Assembly (NCBI GenBank): GCA_016783945.1
Contig: JADHVP010000003.1
Coordinates: 1-61,318, forward strand
From: Ignavibacteria bacterium
GTDB lineage: Bacteria; Bacteroidota; Ignavibacteria; Tepidaquicellales; Tepidaquicellaceae
Reading direction: 5' to 3'
DNA length: 61,318 bases
A program made the position numbers and the translations under genes. The notes below the pieces were generated by a model that saw nothing but the letters and a program-made list of their open reading frames with translations, was not told the DNA's origin and ran no database searches. Shown one piece after another: positions 31,954-41,087 of this stretch; within the stretch, counting starts at the first letter, position 1; each line of letters begins with the position of its first letter.

Positions 31954-34506
31954 TTGTTAAAGTATTTATTCATAATATTAATTTCCTTTTGCAGTTCGTA
32001 TACTTTTTCGCAGGTAAATGAATCGGATACATTGAACATTACAGATTCGCTGGAATATGTTATAGATACTACAAGACAGGTAAAATCAGACATAGATGAT
32101 GTTATAAACTATTCAGCGAATGATTCTGTTGTCTTCGATTTAAAAGAAAATAAAATGTTTCTGTTCGACCAATCTGAGTTGATTTACAAAGACCTTAAGC
32201 TGAACGCAGGGATAATTGTAGTTGACAGGGAAACAGAATTTCTTGAAGCATTCGGAATTCCCGATTCTGCAGAAAGCGGGAAATTTGTTCAGGTACCTTT
32301 GATGTATCAGGGAGATGAAAAATATGAGGGTGCAAAACTCACTTACAACTTTAAGACACAGCAGGGCAGTGTCTCGATGGGTTTTTCAGAAGCGGATGTG
32401 GGTTATTATTTCGGTGAAAAGATAAAGAAGGTTACCCCCGAAGTTTACTTTATAAAGAATGGATTGTATACGACATCGACCGATAGAGAAGACCCCGAGT
32501 ATTATTTCTTTTCCCCTAAAATGAAAATCATACCAAAAGATAAAGTTATTGCTCAATCGGTTTTCCTTTTCATAGAAGGAGTGCCGGTTTTCTGGATACC
32601 ATTAGCTGTCTTTCCTAATAAAAGCGGCAGGTCCACCGGTATCATTACACCAACATACGGGGATGATGCCACATACGGAATGTACTTTTCTAATTTTGGA
32701 TATTTCTGGGCAATAAATGATTATGTGGATTTAGCCTTAACGGGAAGCTGGTTTACGAAAGGGAGAGTAGATATTTCTTCTCAATTCCGATATGTGTTAA
32801 AGTATAATTATAGTGGGAGTTTTCAGGGAGGTTACTCGAGGATTAGGTTAGGAGAAGAAGGCGATGCTGATAGACAGGTATCGGATGAATGGGCAATTAA
32901 TTTAAGGCATAATCAGCAAATAAATCCAACAACTACTATAGAAGGAGATCTGTCTTTTGTTAGCGGTAAAAGTTATTATAATAATTCTACAAACCAATTA
33001 TCGGAATTACTTCGTCAGAATGTGATCTCAAATGTGACTTTAAACAAATTCTGGGAAGCGACTCCATATTCACTGAACGTAAATTATTACAGAGACCAGA
33101 ATTTAGAGAATGGTGATATTATAGAAAGAATTCCCTCGGTAAGTTTCACCAGCTCGGAATCCTTTCCCTTCAGGTCTATTTATTCTTCAGCGGATGATCA
33201 AAAATTGTATGAGAACCTTTCTTATTCATATTCCGGAAATTTCAGGTACAACAGAACACGCAGGACTGTCACCGGGTATACAGGACTGGACAGTACTTAT
33301 AAAGACAGGAGACTTGGAGCAAGGCACAATGCAAGAATTAATTTTTCACCCAAGTTTGATTTCTTTAATATAATTCCATTCTTTGATTATACTGAACTAT
33401 GGTATGGTAAGTCTGTTAAAAAAACTTATAATCCTCTCGATAGTACTGTAAGTACAGAAGATGTTGATGGTTTTAAAGCAGTAAGGTATTTTAATACAGG
33501 TGTTTCATTCAATACAAAATTTATCGGTATATTCACACCAAAAATTTTTAATGTAACTGGTATTAGGCATACTATAACCCCGACTATTACTTATAACTAT
33601 CACCCGGATTTTTCGGACGAAAAATATGGTTATTACGGAACCTACAATGATGCGAGTGGAAATTCGATTAAATATTCTTTTTTTGAAAAAGAAGTTTTCG
33701 CAGGTGCACCTTCCGGGGAAGTACAATCCCTTAGCTTTGCACTGGATAATATTTTTGAGATGAAAACGAGGATGAACGATACAACTGAGAATAGATTCCA
33801 GCTTTTTAATATTAAGGCAGATGTTAATTATAATTTTGCTGCTGATTCTTTAAAGTTATCTGAATTAAATACTAACTTCAGGACTCAGATTGGTAGTATT
33901 CTGAATATCGGCGGTAGTGCAAGGTTTAATTTTTATAAGTATGATGAAAACAAAAACACAAGGGTGAACAAATACCTCTGGAATGAAGAGAGAAAGTTAG
34001 CCGACCTGACAAGTTTTAATATTAATTTATCTACTTCGTATGATTTCGGATTAACCAGCGGAGAAGGATTAACAGGCAAGATAGATGAGACAGAGGATAC
34101 TCTGAAAGTCATTGAGAAAAAGGAAGAAAGAAGAAAGAACAACGAAGTTAAGTTTAATATTCCTATATCCGGCAGTTTAAATTATAATTATTCGGAGACA
34201 AGGACGAACCCAGCGGTAATCGTTAAGTCATCGAACTTAATGGGAAATATTACTTTCAGCCCGACAGAGAAATGGAAGTTTACATTCTCTGCAAGTTATG
34301 ACCTTGTTAACAAAGAGATAACAGCTCCGTACGTTACAGTATATCGTGATTTAAATTCGTGGGAAATGAATTTCAACTGGTATCCAACCGGAACGTACAG
34401 AGGCTTCAGGCTCGAGATAAGGATTAAAGCTCCGGACTTGCATGATATTAAAGTTACAAAGGAGAAAAATGCGAGGGGAGTATTTGGAAACTTCGGAGGG
34501 TTTTAA
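31954..34506 (+). CDS. LptD-like outer-membrane LPS-assembly protein (TTG start)
   Basis: OstA-like N-terminus, then VPVFWIPLAVFPNKSGRSTGIITPTYG and beta-barrel-like repeats. Confidence 0.82.
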   Translation: MLKYLFIILISFCSSYTFSQVNESDTLNITDSLEYVIDTTRQVKSDIDDVINYSANDSVVFDLKENKMFLFDQSELIYKDLKLNAGIIVVDRETEFLEAFGIPDSAESGKFVQVPLMYQGDEKYEGAKLTYNFKTQQGSVSMGFSEADVGYYFGEKIKKVTPEVYFIKNGLYTTSTDREDPEYYFFSPKMKIIPKDKVIAQSVFLFIEGVPVFWIPLAVFPNKSGRSTGIITPTYGDDATYGMYFSNFGYFWAINDYVDLALTGSWFTKGRVDISSQFRYVLKYNYSGSFQGGYSRIRLGEEGDADRQVSDEWAINLRHNQQINPTTTIEGDLSFVSGKSYYNNSTNQLSELLRQNVISNVTLNKFWEATPYSLNVNYYRDQNLENGDIIERIPSVSFTSSESFPFRSIYSSADDQKLYENLSYSYSGNFRYNRTRRTVTGYTGLDSTYKDRRLGARHNARINFSPKFDFFNIIPFFDYTELWYGKSVKKTYNPLDSTVSTEDVDGFKAVRYFNTGVSFNTKFIGIFTPKIFNVTGIRHTITPTITYNYHPDFSDEKYGYYGTYNDASGNSIKYSFFEKEVFAGAPSGEVQSLSFALDNIFEMKTRMNDTTENRFQLFNIKADVNYNFAADSLKLSELNTNFRTQIGSILNIGGSARFNFYKYDENKNTRVNKYLWNEERKLADLTSFNINLSTSYDFGLTSGEGLTGKIDETEDTLKVIEKKEERRKNNEVKFNIPISGSLNYNYSETRTNPAVIVKSSNLMGNITFSPTEKWKFTFSASYDLVNKEITAPYVTVYRDLNSWEMNFNWYPTGTYRGFRLEIRIKAPDLHDIKVTKEKNARGVFGNFGGF

Positions 34507-34559
34507 AAACATGACTTTTACCGCGAAGTCGCAAAGACACAAAGATTAAAAAATAATTT

Positions 34560-35387
34560 ATGGAAGTCATTCAAAAATATTCGGGAGCGGGAAACAAGTT
34601 CATTATACTGAACAATCTCGATGAGAGTTATACAGACAGAAGGAGTAAAGTTTTAGAATTAATGAATGAAGACGGAAACGATGAGATGGATGGTGTTATT
34701 TTTATAGAGAAATCTTCTATCGGAGATTTTCACATGAATTATTTTAACAGGGATGGTTCGGGAAATGCTTTATGCGCGAATGGATTAAGGTGTACAGCGA
34801 GGTACATTAGCGATAACAACTTATCTGACAGTGATAATTTAATCATTGAAGCAGTATCGAATAAATATGAATGTAAAATTCTTGATAATGGACAAATATC
34901 AGTTGCGTTTCCTCCGCCGTTAAGGATAAAAACCAAGTTTAAATTAAAAGTACACTTTGTCGAGTGGTGGCAATTATTAACTGCATCTTACGTAGATGTA
35001 GGTTCTCCTCATATAGTTGTGTTCATAGATGATATAGAAAAGCCGGTAGTAAAAAATCTGAGCGACGTGAAAATCATGGAGTGGGGACAGAATATAAGAA
35101 TGCACAAAGACCTGATGCCCGAAGGTGCTAACGTGAATTTTGTGTATGTTGTATCGAAGGAAAAAGGGGAAATTGAAATACGAAGTTATGAGAGAGGTGT
35201 CGAAAGAGAAACACTTGCATGCGGAACGGGAGCAATGTCGTCTGCGATTATATCTGTTGCATTAAGAGGTTTGAAGTCCCCGATAAAAGTGTTGACAAAA
35301 TTCGGGAGTTATCTTACTGTCGATTTTAATATTGTCGATAATAAAGTGCAAAACCTGTCATTGGCGGGAGGTGCTGAGAGGATTTGA
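34560..35387 (+). CDS. dapF: Diaminopimelate epimerase
   Basis: YSGAGNKFIILNN, GNALCANGLRC, ACGTGAMSSA. Confidence 0.95.
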   Translation: MEVIQKYSGAGNKFIILNNLDESYTDRRSKVLELMNEDGNDEMDGVIFIEKSSIGDFHMNYFNRDGSGNALCANGLRCTARYISDNNLSDSDNLIIEAVSNKYECKILDNGQISVAFPPPLRIKTKFKLKVHFVEWWQLLTASYVDVGSPHIVVFIDDIEKPVVKNLSDVKIMEWGQNIRMHKDLMPEGANVNFVYVVSKEKGEIEIRSYERGVERETLACGTGAMSSAIISVALRGLKSPIKVLTKFGSYLTVDFNIVDNKVQNLSLAGGAERI

Positions 35388-35423
35388 GGTTTTCTCGAAT
35401 CACGCTGTGACGTAAAGAATAAT

Positions 35424-35555
35424 GAACACCGATTAACGAATGATGATTTTAGAAGTGTTTCACGCAAAAACGCAAAGGCGCAAAGACGCGAAGAATTAAG
35501 AACACAGATTAACGATTTTTGATTTAAGAAGTGAGACACACAAAGAAAAGGCTCC
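35424..35555. repeat. Two diverged intergenic direct repeats (GAACAC[CA]GATTAACGA...TGATTT(T)AGAAGTG) plus CGCAAAGxCGCAAAG units
   Basis: Units start at 35424 and 35500 (76-bp period). Confidence 0.6.
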
Positions 35556-35688
35556 GGGAGTCGTAATGAACTTTTGGAGTCTTTTTTGATTTGGGAATGG
35601 TTATTTTTTAAAACTGTCAAAAGGAACTCTTACTACGGTACAGAAAAATGTTAAATGGTTTAAATAATAAATAGTATAATTCTATTGT

Positions 35689-37251
35689 ATGCCCACTAAT
35701 AACTCTAATCTCGAAAAACGTCTCTGGGAAGCTGCCGATCAGCTTCGTGCTAATTCAGGACTTAAATCTTCCGAATACTCAACTCCTGTCCTTGGATTGA
35801 TATTTCTTAAGTATGCCGATTTCAAATTTTCTAAAGTAAAAGAACAGTTTAAAGAAAAATCCAAAAGCGGAAGAGTTAAAATTGGTAAACTGAATTACCA
35901 GGCAAAGGGTGTTCTTTACATTCCTGAAAAAGCAAGCTACGTATATCTCCTTAGTCTTTCTGAAGGAAGAAAAATTGGGAATGCCATTAATAATGCTATG
36001 AAATTGATTGAAAAGGAGAACTCAAGTCTTGCGGGAGTGTTACCCAAAAGTTACACTAAGTTTGAGAATGATGTACTAATTGCTATAATAAGAAACTTTG
36101 CTGGAATTCCGATGGATGTCGAAGGTGATGTGTTCGGAAAGATATATGAATATTTCCTCGGCAAGTTTGCAATGGCAGAAGGACAGAAAGGCGGTGAGTT
36201 CTTTACTCCAACTTCTATTGTAAAACTTATTGTTGAAATACTTGAACCGTTTAAGGGTAGAATTTTAGACCCTGCCTGCGGAAGCGGTGGTATGTTTGTG
36301 CAAAGTGCAAAGTTTGTAGAAGAGCATAAGAAGAATCCAAGCAGTGCAATAGCCCTTTATGGTGAGGAGAAAACAGCCGAGACTATCCGTCTATGCAAAA
36401 TGAACCTTGCAGTGCACGGACTTGAAGGTGATGTAAAGCAAGGCAACACTTATTATGAAGACGTTCACAAGTCCCTTGGCAAGTTTGATTTTGTTCTTGC
36501 TAATCCTCCTTTTAATGTAAACGGAATTGATAAAGATAAAATTAAAACCGATAAAAGATTCTGTTTCGGTTTCCCGCGTGCAGATAACGGAAACTATTTG
36601 TGGATACAGATTTTCTGGTCTGCTTTGAATGAAAACGGAAGAGCAGGATTTGTAATGGCTAACTCTGCAAGCGATGCAAGACAAAGCGAATACGATTTAC
36701 GCAAAGCTTTAGTTGATGATTACGGAGTTGATATAATGATATCTGTTTCCTCTAATTTTTTTTACACTGTTACTCTTCCCTGCACATTATGGTTTTTGGA
36801 TAAAGGAAAGAAGAAAACTAAAAGAAAAGACAAAGTATTATTTATTGATGCACGGAACATTTACACACAGGTGGATAGAGCACATAGAGAATACTCACCA
36901 GAGCAGTTACAATTTATTGCAAACATTGCACGACTTTACAGGGATGAGCAAATAGATATTTCTTCTCTTGGTGAAATGAAAGATGACTGGAAGAAAAACT
37001 TCCCTAAGAATAAATTCAGGGATGTTCCCGGTTTGTGTAAAGTCGCAACACTCGAAGATATAAAAGAACAAAACTACTCACTTAATCCGGGAAGATATGT
37101 GGGTATAACAGAAAAAGCAGAAGATGATTTTGATTTTTATGAAAAGCTGGAAGAATTAAATGAAGAGCTGGAAGTATTGAATTCAGAGGCGAGAGAGTTG
37201 GAAGAAAATATAGCGGAAAATGTTTCGTCTATTATTAATCATCAACTATAA
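35689..37251 (+). CDS. hsdM: Type I restriction-modification system DNA methyltransferase subunit HsdM
   Basis: [14 protein letters not shown]...[44 protein letters not shown]. Confidence 0.96.
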   Translation: MPTNNSNLEKRLWEAADQLRANSGLKSSEYSTPVLGLIFLKYADFKFSKVKEQFKEKSKSGRVKIGKLNYQAKGVLYIPEKASYVYLLSLSEGRKIGNAINNAMKLIEKENSSLAGVLPKSYTKFENDVLIAIIRNFAGIPMDVEGDVFGKIYEYFLGKFAMAEGQKGGEFFTPTSIVKLIVEILEPFKGRILDPACGSGGMFVQSAKFVEEHKKNPSSAIALYGEEKTAETIRLCKMNLAVHGLEGDVKQGNTYYEDVHKSLGKFDFVLANPPFNVNGIDKDKIKTDKRFCFGFPRADNGNYLWIQIFWSALNENGRAGFVMANSASDARQSEYDLRKALVDDYGVDIMISVSSNFFYTVTLPCTLWFLDKGKKKTKRKDKVLFIDARNIYTQVDRAHREYSPEQLQFIANIARLYRDEQIDISSLGEMKDDWKKNFPKNKFRDVPGLCKVATLEDIKEQNYSLNPGRYVGITEKAEDDFDFYEKLEELNEELEVLNSEARELEENIAENVSSIINHQL

Positions 37252-38363
37252 TGAATGAGATAATTTTCAAAAATTTTATAAAGCTTCAAAGAGGATTTGA
37301 TCTTCCCAAAGTACAAATGATAAAGGGAGAATATCCTGTCATTGGTTCTACAACTATCATTGGCTATCATAATGAATATAAAGTTGATTCTCCTGGTGTG
37401 ATCACTGGGCGATCAGGTTCTCTTGGGTTTGTTCAATTTGTAAAGAAAAAATACTGGCCACATAATACCTCGTTATGGGTGAAAGATTTCAAAGGCAACG
37501 ATCCAAAGTATGTATATTATTTTCTCAAAGTATTTGGACTTGAGCGATTCAATTCAGGGGCAGGTGTTCCAACACTTAATAGGAATGATCTAGATAATTA
37601 TGAAATCAATATTCACGAAATCAAGACTCAACAAAAAATCGCCTCAATACTATCTGCTTATGATGATTTAATAGAGAACAACACACACCGTATAAAAATA
37701 CTTGAAGAGATGGCACAAACAATTTACAAAGAGTGGTTTGTAAACTTCCGCTTCCCTGATCACGAAAAAGTAAAGTCTGTTGTTAGCCCTCTTGGTAAAA
37801 TTCCGGAGGGGTGGGAGGTTAAAAATTTAGTTACCGAAGCAAATGTTGATTATGGTTATCCTTTTAATTCAAGTAAATTCTGCAAAGATCCTTCAGGTAA
37901 GCCAGTAATAAGAATTAGGGATATTAAAAATAATAAAACGCAAACGTTTACTTTTGAGGAAGTTGATGAAAAATATAAAGTAAGAAACGGTGACATCATT
38001 ATCGGCATGGATGGAGATTTCTTTATGGGTAAATGGGCGGGTGGCGAAGCTTGGTTAAATCAACGGAATGCCAGAATGAGACCTAAAGGTAAAGTTTCAA
38101 AATATTATTTATATCATTGCTTAGTAGAGCCCATAAATTTCTATGATTCCACAATAGTTGGTACTACTGTTGCACATTTAAGTAAAAGGGATTTTGATTC
38201 GATCAAGATATTAGTTCCTCATTCTAAAATTTTGGAAAAGATTTCTAAGATATTAGATCCTATTTATGAAGAGGAAATAGTTTTATTATCAAAAAATGAA
38301 TATCTCCGCAAAACACGCGATTTACTTTTACCCAAATTGATGAGCGGGGAGGTGGAGGTGTAG
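37251..38363 (+). CDS. hsdS: Type I restriction-modification specificity subunit HsdS (two TRDs)
   Basis: IKTQQKIASILSAYDDLIENNTHRIKILEEMAQTIYKEWFVNFRFP; LRKTRDLLLPKLMSGEVEV. Confidence 0.96.
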   Translation: MNEIIFKNFIKLQRGFDLPKVQMIKGEYPVIGSTTIIGYHNEYKVDSPGVITGRSGSLGFVQFVKKKYWPHNTSLWVKDFKGNDPKYVYYFLKVFGLERFNSGAGVPTLNRNDLDNYEINIHEIKTQQKIASILSAYDDLIENNTHRIKILEEMAQTIYKEWFVNFRFPDHEKVKSVVSPLGKIPEGWEVKNLVTEANVDYGYPFNSSKFCKDPSGKPVIRIRDIKNNKTQTFTFEEVDEKYKVRNGDIIIGMDGDFFMGKWAGGEAWLNQRNARMRPKGKVSKYYLYHCLVEPINFYDSTIVGTTVAHLSKRDFDSIKILVPHSKILEKISKILDPIYEEEIVLLSKNEYLRKTRDLLLPKLMSGEVEV

Positions 38364-38380
38364 AGAAAGGAGTTAATTAT

Positions 38381-38782
38381 ATGGAATTCGAAAAAAAATA
38401 TTTGGATGTTCTTCAGAATATTGAATATCCAATCCAGGTAGTTTATAAAGCCAGGCAAGATTTGAACGATTACGATGTTCTTTCGGCGGTAGAATCTTTA
38501 ATAGATTTCTATAATGCAGAGGAAAGAAAAAGAGAACCAAGAGATTTTAATCTTTCCGAGAAATCTGTTGAAGTTTATAATGGCGTAAAGGAAATGTGCG
38601 ATTTTCGTCTCGGTAGAGCCCTTCCAGAGAATGCTGAAGAGGGAGATTTACTAAATCCATTATCTATTTCAGAAATGATTAATTGTTTAAAGACCATTAA
38701 AAACTCGATTGGTAAATGGACAAAACGAAATGGAAAACAAGGTTACTTGAATTTTGTTAAAGAATATATGCCGTATGTTTGA
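38381..38782 (+). CDS. Uncharacterised 133-aa protein within the R-M locus
   Basis: ATG ORF on the same strand between hsdS and abiE, preceded by AAAGGAG. Confidence 0.65.
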   Translation: MEFEKKYLDVLQNIEYPIQVVYKARQDLNDYDVLSAVESLIDFYNAEERKREPRDFNLSEKSVEVYNGVKEMCDFRLGRALPENAEEGDLLNPLSISEMINCLKTIKNSIGKWTKRNGKQGYLNFVKEYMPYV

Positions 38783-38803
38783 TAAATGTAGAATCAAAAT
38801 TTT

Positions 38804-38859
38804 CGCAAAACCGGTGATTTACTCTCACCCAAATTGAGAGTGGTGAGGTGGAGGTGTAA
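38804..38859 (+). pseudogene. Relic of an hsdS 3' end (diverged copy of 38307-38363)
   Basis: CGCAAAAC..G.GATTTACT.T.ACCCAAATTGA.GAG.GG.GAGGTGGAGGTGTA shared between both sites. Confidence 0.8.
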
Positions 38860-38903
38860 CTTCTTATATTAGTACAAGTTATGAGGATATTTAAAATCAA
38901 AAA

Positions 38904-39231
38904 TTAGCCACTATTTAAGTATAAGTGGCTTAAATTGGATTCAAAAATTAGCTGCTTTTTATTACTTTGGAATAAAAATTTGAGTAATATACTTAATAGG
39001 CAAAAAATTTATCTGTTTTTTTATAAACAAATAATGGACTATTATTAGGAAAATAGTCCATTATTGGCAATCAAGTCTTGGGTTTTGTAGCTAATATGGT
39101 AATTCAAATTAAAGCTACAATTTAACAATAGTGGTAAAAATTTGATTGCTAATAATTGACACAAAATAGAAATGTGTGACAATTTTTAGATACTAATATT
39201 AGTCACAAATTGCTATTTTGTGCTAAAAATT
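38904..39231. promoter_or_regulatory. Cluster of inverted repeats upstream of abiEi
   Basis: AATAATGGACTATT/AATAGTCCATTATT (39030-39065); TTGTAGCT/AGCTACAA (39085-39120); 21-bp arms with 2 mismatches 39160-39180/39202-39222 adjoining the start codon. Confidence 0.65.
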
Positions 39232-40014
39232 AGAATGAATACTAAAGAGACAGAAAAACATATTAAGGAGTATTTCAAAGACTTTAAGTCTTTTACTCGA
39301 GAAGAGTTATTTGATTATTTTAAAAAGATTGATAGGGATATAAATTATTCTACCCTTGGATGGAGAATATATGATCTTAATAAAAGAAAAATTATAAGGA
39401 CGTTAAGTAGGGGTATATATACGATAAATAAAAAATCGGATTATGCTCCAGCAATAAGTAATAAATTAAAAAATTTGTACTCTATATCTGCAAACTTATT
39501 TAAAAATCAATACGACAAAAAAGAACTAAGTAAAAGATTATGTATATGGGATACTAAATGGCTAAACGAATTTATGATTCATCAGATGTTTGCTTCTTTT
39601 ATTGTTGTAGAATCAATTGACGAAGCATTAAGTGGATTATATTTTAAAATAAAAAATAAAGGTTTCAGAGATGTTTACATTGAGCCAAACAGGAATATCT
39701 TTGTACATAATATAGTCACTGATAAAGAACCCGTGATATTGAAAAAAATTTACAGCAATCCCCCCGTAATGAATATTAATAATGTAAATATTGCTTCTTT
39801 GGAAAAAATTCTAGTTGATCTTTTTTGTGATAAAGAGACTTTCTATGCGTTTCAGGGTTCTGAGCTTGTAAATATTTATAAGAATTCAATAAAGCGATAT
39901 AATCTAAATATTGGAAAAATAATTCAGTATTCTAGAAGACGCAGAAGAGAAATAGAATTGAAGAAATTTCTACTAAAACATTTAAAAGAAGAAGTAAAGG
40001 GTATAATCAAATGA
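39220..40014 (+). CDS. AbiEi-like antitoxin (winged-helix regulator type); more likely start ATG at 39235
   Basis: N-terminal wHTH-like FTREELFDYFKK...GWRIYDLNKRKIIRTLSRGIYTI; 4-bp overlap with downstream nucleotidyltransferase. Confidence 0.78.
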   Translation: MLKIRMNTKETEKHIKEYFKDFKSFTREELFDYFKKIDRDINYSTLGWRIYDLNKRKIIRTLSRGIYTINKKSDYAPAISNKLKNLYSISANLFKNQYDKKELSKRLCIWDTKWLNEFMIHQMFASFIVVESIDEALSGLYFKIKNKGFRDVYIEPNRNIFVHNIVTDKEPVILKKIYSNPPVMNINNVNIASLEKILVDLFCDKETFYAFQGSELVNIYKNSIKRYNLNIGKIIQYSRRRRREIELKKFLLKHLKEEVKGIIK

Positions 40015-41087
40015 TTTTAGATGAATCATTTAATCCGAAAAGGATAAAAGAGTTTAGAGATAAATTTCAGAAATTGGATACGATAATTTTGGAAAAAATG
40101 ATATATGCTATGTATCTCTTGGAAAAAATGCAAAATGAAGGATTAGATTTTATTTTCAAAGGTGGAACAGCGTTAGCAATTCTTTATAATGAACCTAAAC
40201 GGTTCTCAATTGATATTGATATAATGACGGAGACATCAATAGATGAGCTTGAGAGTTGTTTAGATAGAATAATAAAAGATTCGAGATTTAATAATTATAA
40301 TCTTGATGAAGACAGAAGTTATAAGAATGGAATTAAAAAGGCTCATTATTATGTAACTTTCATTTCGAACATAGAGAAAAAAGAATCTCATATAATGTTA
40401 GACGTAATTTATGTTCCAAATTTTTACAAAAACATAATTATGAAACCGATTAAATCTATATTTTTAGATATTGATGACAATGATACGATGATAAAAGTAC
40501 CAAGCTTCGATTCCATAATGGGTGATAAATTAACAGTGTTTGCACCAAATACATCGGGATATTTATACAATCGAGGACTAGAATTACAAATTATGAAGCA
40601 ATTGTTTGATGTTGGATATTTGTTTGAGGAAATAAAAGATTTTAAGGAAGTTGCACTCGTATTTTTTGAGAAGGTTAAAGTATTAAATGAATACTTTAAT
40701 ATAGATTTTACACAAGAGGAAATATTGAATGATATAATTCAAACTTGTCTTTTATTAAGTAAAAGAGGGGTGCACTTATCTGATATAGAAAATGAAAAGT
40801 TTAATGAACTTGGAAGAGGGATTGATCAAATGAATAATTTTCTTATAAAGAAGCCATTCCACCAGGATATTGCTATTGATTTTTCGGCAAGAGTAGCATT
40901 AATAGCGAATAAAATATTTCACAAAGATTTTACTCAATTTGAGTCATTCGATGAAGAAGCAAAAACAGCAAAATATTTAATAGATAATCCAAAATATAAT
41001 TTTCTTAATAAATTAAAAAATCTCCCGGGTGTAAGACCTATATTTTATTGGTATCAATTTGTAAAACTTACCGAGAAGTATGAATAA
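40011..41087 (+). CDS. AbiEii/AbiGii-type nucleotidyltransferase toxin
   Basis: FIFKGGTALAILYNEPKRFSIDIDIM (GGTxL...SxDxD motif). Confidence 0.88.
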   Translation: MILDESFNPKRIKEFRDKFQKLDTIILEKMIYAMYLLEKMQNEGLDFIFKGGTALAILYNEPKRFSIDIDIMTETSIDELESCLDRIIKDSRFNNYNLDEDRSYKNGIKKAHYYVTFISNIEKKESHIMLDVIYVPNFYKNIIMKPIKSIFLDIDDNDTMIKVPSFDSIMGDKLTVFAPNTSGYLYNRGLELQIMKQLFDVGYLFEEIKDFKEVALVFFEKVKVLNEYFNIDFTQEEILNDIIQTCLLLSKRGVHLSDIENEKFNELGRGIDQMNNFLIKKPFHQDIAIDFSARVALIANKIFHKDFTQFESFDEEAKTAKYLIDNPKYNFLNKLKNLPGVRPIFYWYQFVKLTEKYE

